Assembly: GCF_035978755.1 (NCBI RefSeq)
Contig: NZ_CP108416.1
Span: 1 to 64,000 of the forward strand
From: Streptomyces sp. NBC_01298
GTDB lineage: Bacteria; Actinomycetota; Actinomycetes; Streptomycetales; Streptomycetaceae
Reading direction: 5' to 3'
DNA: 64,000 bases
How positions within the stretch are numbered: the first letter of the stretch is position 1; the number at the start of each line of letters is the position of its first letter. Of the stretch, positions 60,139-64,000 are shown piece after piece. The position numbers were made by a program, and so were the translations under genes. The notes beneath the pieces were generated by a model that saw nothing but the letters and a program-made list of their open reading frames with translations, searched no databases and was not told the origin of the DNA.

Positions 60139-61041
60139 TTGCTCAAGCCCACCCGCAAGCAGGAAGACGATGCCGAGGGCCGGATGCCCCTCACGATGCA
60201 TCTGCGTGAGCTGCGCAACCGCCTGCTGAAGTCCGTCCTGGCAGTACTGGTCGTCACGGCCGTCGCCGCCGTTTTCTACAAGGACCTGATCGACTTCATG
60301 ATGAAGCCGATCCTCGAATCCGTGGGCTGTCTCGACGGCGCGGCACGACGGGCCGGCGGCCAGGCCTGTGCGGACATGACCGTCAACGGTCTGATGGCCC
60401 CTTTCTCCATCGCCCTCAAGGTCTCGCTGACGGCGGGTGTGGTGCTCGCCACCCCCGTCTGGCTCTACCAGCTCTGGGCCTTCATGGCTCCCGGCCTGCA
60501 CAGCGTCGAGAAGAAGTACGCGCTGAGCTTCGTGGGCATCGGTGCGCCGCTGTTCCTCAGCGGGTCGGTGCTCGCGTACAAGATCCTCCCGCAGACGGCC
60601 ACCATCCTGCTGGACTTCACCCCGGACAACGCCCAGAACCTGCTGCCGGTCGATGACTACCTCGACCTGGTCACCCGCATGGTCATCGTCTTCGGGCTCG
60701 CCTTCGAACTGCCGCTGCTGCTCATCCTGCTCAACCTCACCGGTGTGCTCAGCGGCAAACGGCTCCTCGGCTGGTGGCGCGGCATGATCCTGGGCATCAC
60801 CGTCTTCGCAGCGCTCGCGACACCCACCGGCGACCCGCTGACGATGCTGTCGCTGGCCGCGCCGATCGTGTTCCTGTGTGCCATCGCGCTCGGGTTCTGC
60901 CTGCTCAATGACCTCCGCCGGACCCGCAACGACCCCGACGCGGGTCTCGATGACGACGAGGCGTCCCCGCTCGACCTCACCCCCGTGGGGGTGGGAGCGG
61001 CCGAGCGTGTTTCCTCCCCCACCCACGACGACATCACCTGA
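60139..61041 (+). CDS. tatC: Sec-independent translocase subunit TatC
   Basis: A 300-residue polytopic protein with six predicted helices that recognises the twin-arginine motif. The N-terminal signature MTLHLRELRNRLLKS-like sequence is present (LTMHLRELRNRLLKSVLAV), and the F-x-PF/APFSIALKVSL region and PVWLYQLWAFMAPGLHSVEKK loop are conserved. The Glu of the LYQLWAF(M)APGLHSVE loop and the charged cytoplasmic tail are normal. TTG start with GAGGGA upstream. No native neighbour of the Streptomyces housekeeping tatAC (such as a helicase gene) follows. Confidence 0.92.
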   Translation: MLKPTRKQEDDAEGRMPLTMHLRELRNRLLKSVLAVLVVTAVAAVFYKDLIDFMMKPILESVGCLDGAARRAGGQACADMTVNGLMAPFSIALKVSLTAGVVLATPVWLYQLWAFMAPGLHSVEKKYALSFVGIGAPLFLSGSVLAYKILPQTATILLDFTPDNAQNLLPVDDYLDLVTRMVIVFGLAFELPLLLILLNLTGVLSGKRLLGWWRGMILGITVFAALATPTGDPLTMLSLAAPIVFLCAIALGFCLLNDLRRTRNDPDAGLDDDEASPLDLTPVGVGAAERVSSPTHDDIT

Positions 61042-61093
61042 TGTCCGGACGGCGGGCATCCCCCGCCGACCGGGCGACCGGAGCGCCGGGTGG

Positions 61094-61429
61094 TCACCCG
61101 GAGCCGCGGGCGCGGCGTCCGGAGTAGCGCTTGGGCCACAGGTCGCGGGCGAGCCGCAACTCCTCCTCGGAGAGCGGTACGTCCGCGCACAGCTTCTCGG
61201 GGTGGGCGGCCGGAGGGCCTTCCTCGTACGGTTCCAGCGCTTGCAGGTCCCCCAGCGCGTACAGCGCGTAGGGGTCACTGGATCGCGCGGCCAACGCGGG
61301 CCCGATCCGTTGCTGCTGGAACGCGTCGAGACCGACGTACATCACCCCGAGGGACACCAGGGACCGTAGGAACGGTCGGACGCAGTAGTCCCTCAGCATC
61401 CGACGACCGCTCCGCAGCAGCCGTTTCAT
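61094..61429 (-). CDS. Hypothetical small protein, possibly DUF6059-like
   Basis: A 111-residue basic-start protein: MKRLLRSGRRMLRDYCVRPF, a hydrophobic patch (LVSLGVMYVGLD), then a proline-rich stretch with HPEKLCADVPLSEEELRLARDLW. That last segment recalls DUF6059 proteins found beside Streptomyces biosynthetic genes, but the match is from memory and partial. GGGAGGG precedes the ATG. It is convergent with tatC. Function unknown. Confidence 0.55.
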   Translation of the reverse strand: MKRLLRSGRRMLRDYCVRPFLRSLVSLGVMYVGLDAFQQQRIGPALAARSSDPYALYALGDLQALEPYEEGPPAAHPEKLCADVPLSEEELRLARDLWPKRYSGRRARGSG

Positions 61430-61512
61430 GTCCCTCCCTCACCCCGCTCGCAGCTGAACCCGAACTTTCCCAAGGTTCGCTCGTGGACCGCTGGAGAACC
61501 GCTGTCGCGCCG

Positions 61513-64000
61513 TCAGACGACCGGGGCGACAGCCTCTTGGAGGGCTCGGAAGAGGTCCCGGGCCCGTTCCCGCTCGTCCGCGCCCACGCCGGCGAGGACC
61601 ACCCGCGGCGGGCGTCCGCCCCCTGCCGCGATGCGCCGGGCGATCTCGCAGGCGAAGGATCCCGCACCGGAGAACCCTCCGAGCGTCAGGACCCGTCCGC
61701 CGCCGAGCGCCTCCAGGGCGGACTGCGCGCCCTCGGCCCCGCCCGTGAGCACGAGCAGCTCCTCAGGACCCGCATAGGTGCCGGCCAGCAGGTCGTAGCA
61801 GCTCGCGGGCGCGCCCGGCGGCGGGATCAGGCAGATCACGCCCGCCTGCTCCTGCCGCGCCGCGCGCAAGGTGACCAGCGGGTCGCTCGTCCCGGGTCTC
61901 TGGGCCATGGGCGGCACGGCCCTGCCCTCCAGGAGCTTCAGGGCATCCGCGACCGTGGTGGCCTCGTCCGGCCGCATGGGGAGTTCCCGCAGCAGCAGAG
62001 CGCTCTGCTGCAGCAGTTCGGCAGCCGTTTGATCACTGAGCAGGTCGCGGTCGTACACGCACGTGAGCACCAGGCCGCCCGCGCTGTCGTGCTGGGCGAG
62101 CAGCCCGATCGGCGGCACGGAGCGGGCCGGTATGGAACCGAGGGGAGCGATCTCGATGCCGTGGGCGGCGAGTTCCTCCGCCAGACCCGCCACCGGATGC
62201 GGCGGATCCTCGAAGACGACGACCGTACCGACGGAGCCGGCGTCCTGGCCCTGCCCGCTCCACGCACGGATCCACTCGTCGGGGACCCATTCGTAGGCCG
62301 CCATGTCCAGTACGCGGTCGCGGAGTCGCCGCAGGAGGTCGGCAACGGTGCCCGCCGGGTCCACCTCGACGGACATCGGCAGGGGATTGCGCAGCGGACC
62401 CGGCATCCCGGCCACGTCATCGAGCGGTATGCCGCGTCCCGAGACGGTCACCGCGAAGGAGACCGGGGCCGGCCCGGTGGTACCGGAAGCCCGGTGGATC
62501 AGCAGCGCCCAGACCGCCTGCAGCACGCTGCTCTCCGCGGCTCCCCAGGTGCCCGCCCAGTGCGCGAGGCGGGCGGCCTCCCCGGGCGCGAGGCGCAGCC
62601 GGGCCCGGCCCACGCCGGTCAGGCCGGTGGCCCCTGAGGGGCGCCCGGGCCAGGACGCGAGCGCGCCGGACGGCATCGAGCGCGCCCAGAACCCACGTGC
62701 GGGCTCGATGTCCTGGGATGCGATCCACGCGGTGTAGTCGGACAGGTTGGGCCTGCGCTCGCCTCCGGGCAGCGTGCCGCCCGCGAGATAGGCCCGGTAG
62801 AACTCGCGCAGCAGGATGTGCGCGCTCCAGTTGTCGAGCAGCGCCCGATGGTAGGTGAGCACGATCCGGGTGGGGCCGGCGGCACCGGTGGGCGGGGGCT
62901 CCTCCACGTCCAGCAAGGTGAGGCGCAGCGCTCCAGCGCGCCGCAGGTCGAAGCCACGCAGCCGGTCGCGCTCCAGGAGGGAGGACCAGTCGTCTCCGTG
63001 ATGGACCTGGCTGGTGATCTCGGGTGCGACCCTGCTGTGCACCATGAGCTGGGGTTCGGGGCCGCCCGTGAACCCGGTGCGCAGCACCGCCTCGCGGTCG
63101 AAGACGGACTGCCACGCCGCTGCGAAGCGTTCGGCGTCGAGCGGGCCGCGCCAGGACCACACGAGCTGCTCGATATGACGGCCGGTGCCCGGCCGTCCAT
63201 CACCGCTCCGATAGAGCGCCGACTGCTGCGGAGTCGCCCGGAAGACGGCCGAGATCGGGGCGGTGGACGCCGCGGCCAGATCCCGCAGCACGTCCCGCAG
63301 CACCCCGCCCAGGGCGGCGACCGCGGTCTCCGAGATCCCTTCGCCATGACCGGAGACCCAGTCCAGGCCGACGTGCAGCCTGCCGTCGGCCACCCCGACA
63401 TGCGCCTCGACAGCGTGCACGGGACGGCGCGGTGCGCCGCCGTTCACGGCCCCGGACCATCCGGAGAGCGCTTCGCCCGGGTCGTGCAGCACCAGGCACC
63501 CCTGGGCGGGCTCCAGCATGCTCATGGCAGCGCGCACCAGGGGGTCGGTGCTCCACTCGCGGCAGGCCCCGAAGCCCGCGCCGCCCGCTGCGCCCCCGCC
63601 CGCGGTGGCCAGGCGACCGGCCAGGGCGGCCAGCTGGTCCAGAAGGCCTAGGCCGGGACGCAGCGTGAGATGGACCGGGTACGGCTCGGTGAGGCGGCCC
63701 ACGTGGCGCCGCAGGCTCCGCCGGTCCGCCCGCGGGTCGCTGCGTACGTCGAAGGAGGCCTCGTAGACGCCTTGCCAGCGGGCGAGGGCCAGAGCGAACA
63801 CACCGGTCAGCACCTGGCCGGTGGTCAGATCGAACCGCTGGGCCATGCCGTGGACGATCCGGTCTGTGGCTCCCGCGCCCAGAACGAAGCCGGTGTGCCG
63901 GCTCTGTCCGGGACCGCTGTCGCGCTCCGCGGCCGGGGTGGTGCCGGCTCTCCCGCCCGGCGGTGTCACCGGGGCGGGCGGGAGGGAACCGGCCGCCCGT
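61513..64000 (-). CDS. Truncated NRPS-like protein: partial C, degenerate C, short thioesterase-like tail (5' partial)
   Basis: Over 818 residues are visible, and the frame remains open to the window edge, so the start is probably outside; a GTG at 63969 lacks a ribosome binding site. Residues about 1-235 resemble the C-terminal half of a condensation domain. About 250-690 form a full condensation-like domain whose active-site motif reads HRALLDNWS, with Arg in place of the catalytic second His of HHxxxDG. The last 110 residues look like the start of a thioesterase, with the nucleophile elbow GFSGAGS but no room for the catalytic His. No adenylation or carrier domain is seen. It may be a non-catalytic or tailoring condensation protein of a neighbouring cluster, or a decayed NRPS. 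Confidence 0.65.
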   Translation of the reverse strand, partial: RAAGSLPPAPVTPPGGRAGTTPAAERDSGPGQSRHTGFVLGAGATDRIVHGMAQRFDLTTGQVLTGVFALALARWQGVYEASFDVRSDPRADRRSLRRHVGRLTEPYPVHLTLRPGLGLLDQLAALAGRLATAGGGAAGGAGFGACREWSTDPLVRAAMSMLEPAQGCLVLHDPGEALSGWSGAVNGGAPRRPVHAVEAHVGVADGRLHVGLDWVSGHGEGISETAVAALGGVLRDVLRDLAAASTAPISAVFRATPQQSALYRSGDGRPGTGRHIEQLVWSWRGPLDAERFAAAWQSVFDREAVLRTGFTGGPEPQLMVHSRVAPEITSQVHHGDDWSSLLERDRLRGFDLRRAGALRLTLLDVEEPPPTGAAGPTRIVLTYHRALLDNWSAHILLREFYRAYLAGGTLPGGERRPNLSDYTAWIASQDIEPARGFWARSMPSGALASWPGRPSGATGLTGVGRARLRLAPGEAARLAHWAGTWGAAESSVLQAVWALLIHRASGTTGPAPVSFAVTVSGRGIPLDDVAGMPGPLRNPLPMSVEVDPAGTVADLLRRLRDRVLDMAAYEWVPDEWIRAWSGQGQDAGSVGTVVVFEDPPHPVAGLAEELAAHGIEIAPLGSIPARSVPPIGLLAQHDSAGGLVLTCVYDRDLLSDQTAAELLQQSALLLRELPMRPDEATTVADALKLLEGRAVPPMAQRPGTSDPLVTLRAARQEQAGVICLIPPPGAPASCYDLLAGTYAGPEELLVLTGGAEGAQSALEALGGGRVLTLGGFSGAGSFACEIARRIAAGGGRPPRVVLAGVGADERERARDLFRALQEAVAPVV

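Overview
The window is high-GC actinomycete DNA, almost certainly Streptomyces. Its genes have strong third-position GC bias, GTG and TTG starts are common, and it carries Streptomyces-type families (NphB-fold prenyltransferases, NphT7, an actinobacterial long-form QcrB, an ECF41 sigma factor). Most of it is a meroterpenoid gene cluster of the napyradiomycin / SF2415 / naphterpin / furaquinocin type. The best overall match by gene content is a chlorinated, napyradiomycin-like product. That is a judgement from gene content, not a database match.

Layout. (1) 1-3.4 kb: hairpin-rich intergenic repeats, a CdiI-type immunity-like gene, a gene broken by one in-frame TGA, an eglin-c-like protease inhibitor and a small unknown gene. 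(2) 3.8-6.0 kb: a flavin oxidoreductase with its ECF41 sigma factor. (3) 6.4-17.1 kb: an exported PAP2-type haloperoxidase, two berberine-bridge-type flavoproteins, an aromatic hydroxylase, a DHA2 exporter and a flavin-dependent halogenase. (4) 17.2-26.7 kb: a DoxX-like membrane protein, two divergent NphB-type prenyltransferases and four tandem vanadium haloperoxidases. (5) 27.0-33.1 kb: a TetR regulator with its DHA2 pump, a second MFS transporter, a cation/proton antiporter and an AraC-type regulator. (6) 33.2-38.9 kb: a leftward operon that runs from a type III PKS (1,3,6,8-tetrahydroxynaphthalene synthase) through a MomA-like cupin, a PLP aminotransferase and an AMP-forming ligase to a prenyl diphosphate synthase. 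(7) 39.7-49.1 kb: a Bcr/CflA-type transporter, a DUF3099-like gene, a solitary qcrB, a flavin monooxygenase and a CreD/CreE-like pair predicted to make nitrite from aspartate. (8) 49.8-61.0 kb: a zinc-ribbon/HTH pair, tatB, the complete mevalonate operon with NphT7, then tatA and tatC. (9) 61.1-64.0 kb: a small gene and a truncated NRPS-like protein that leaves the window.

How the genes fit together. Malonyl-CoA gives tetrahydroxynaphthalene (THN synthase). The cupin and aminotransferase are expected to give 8-amino-flaviolin, and the CreE/CreD pair plus the ligase could diazotise that amine. The mevalonate operon and the prenyl diphosphate synthase supply DMAPP and a longer allylic diphosphate to the two prenyltransferases. 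The haloperoxidases then chlorinate, cyclise and rearrange the prenylated core. Four of the five haloperoxidases and one berberine-bridge-type enzyme have exported-type N-termini (mostly twin-arginine), and the cluster carries its own tatA, tatB and tatC. This suggests that late steps may happen outside the cytoplasmic membrane. Two sequence-level links tie the region together: an 82-83 bp promoter module shared by the THN-synthase and mevalonate operons, and a 26 bp probable TetR operator shared by two pumps 16 kb apart.
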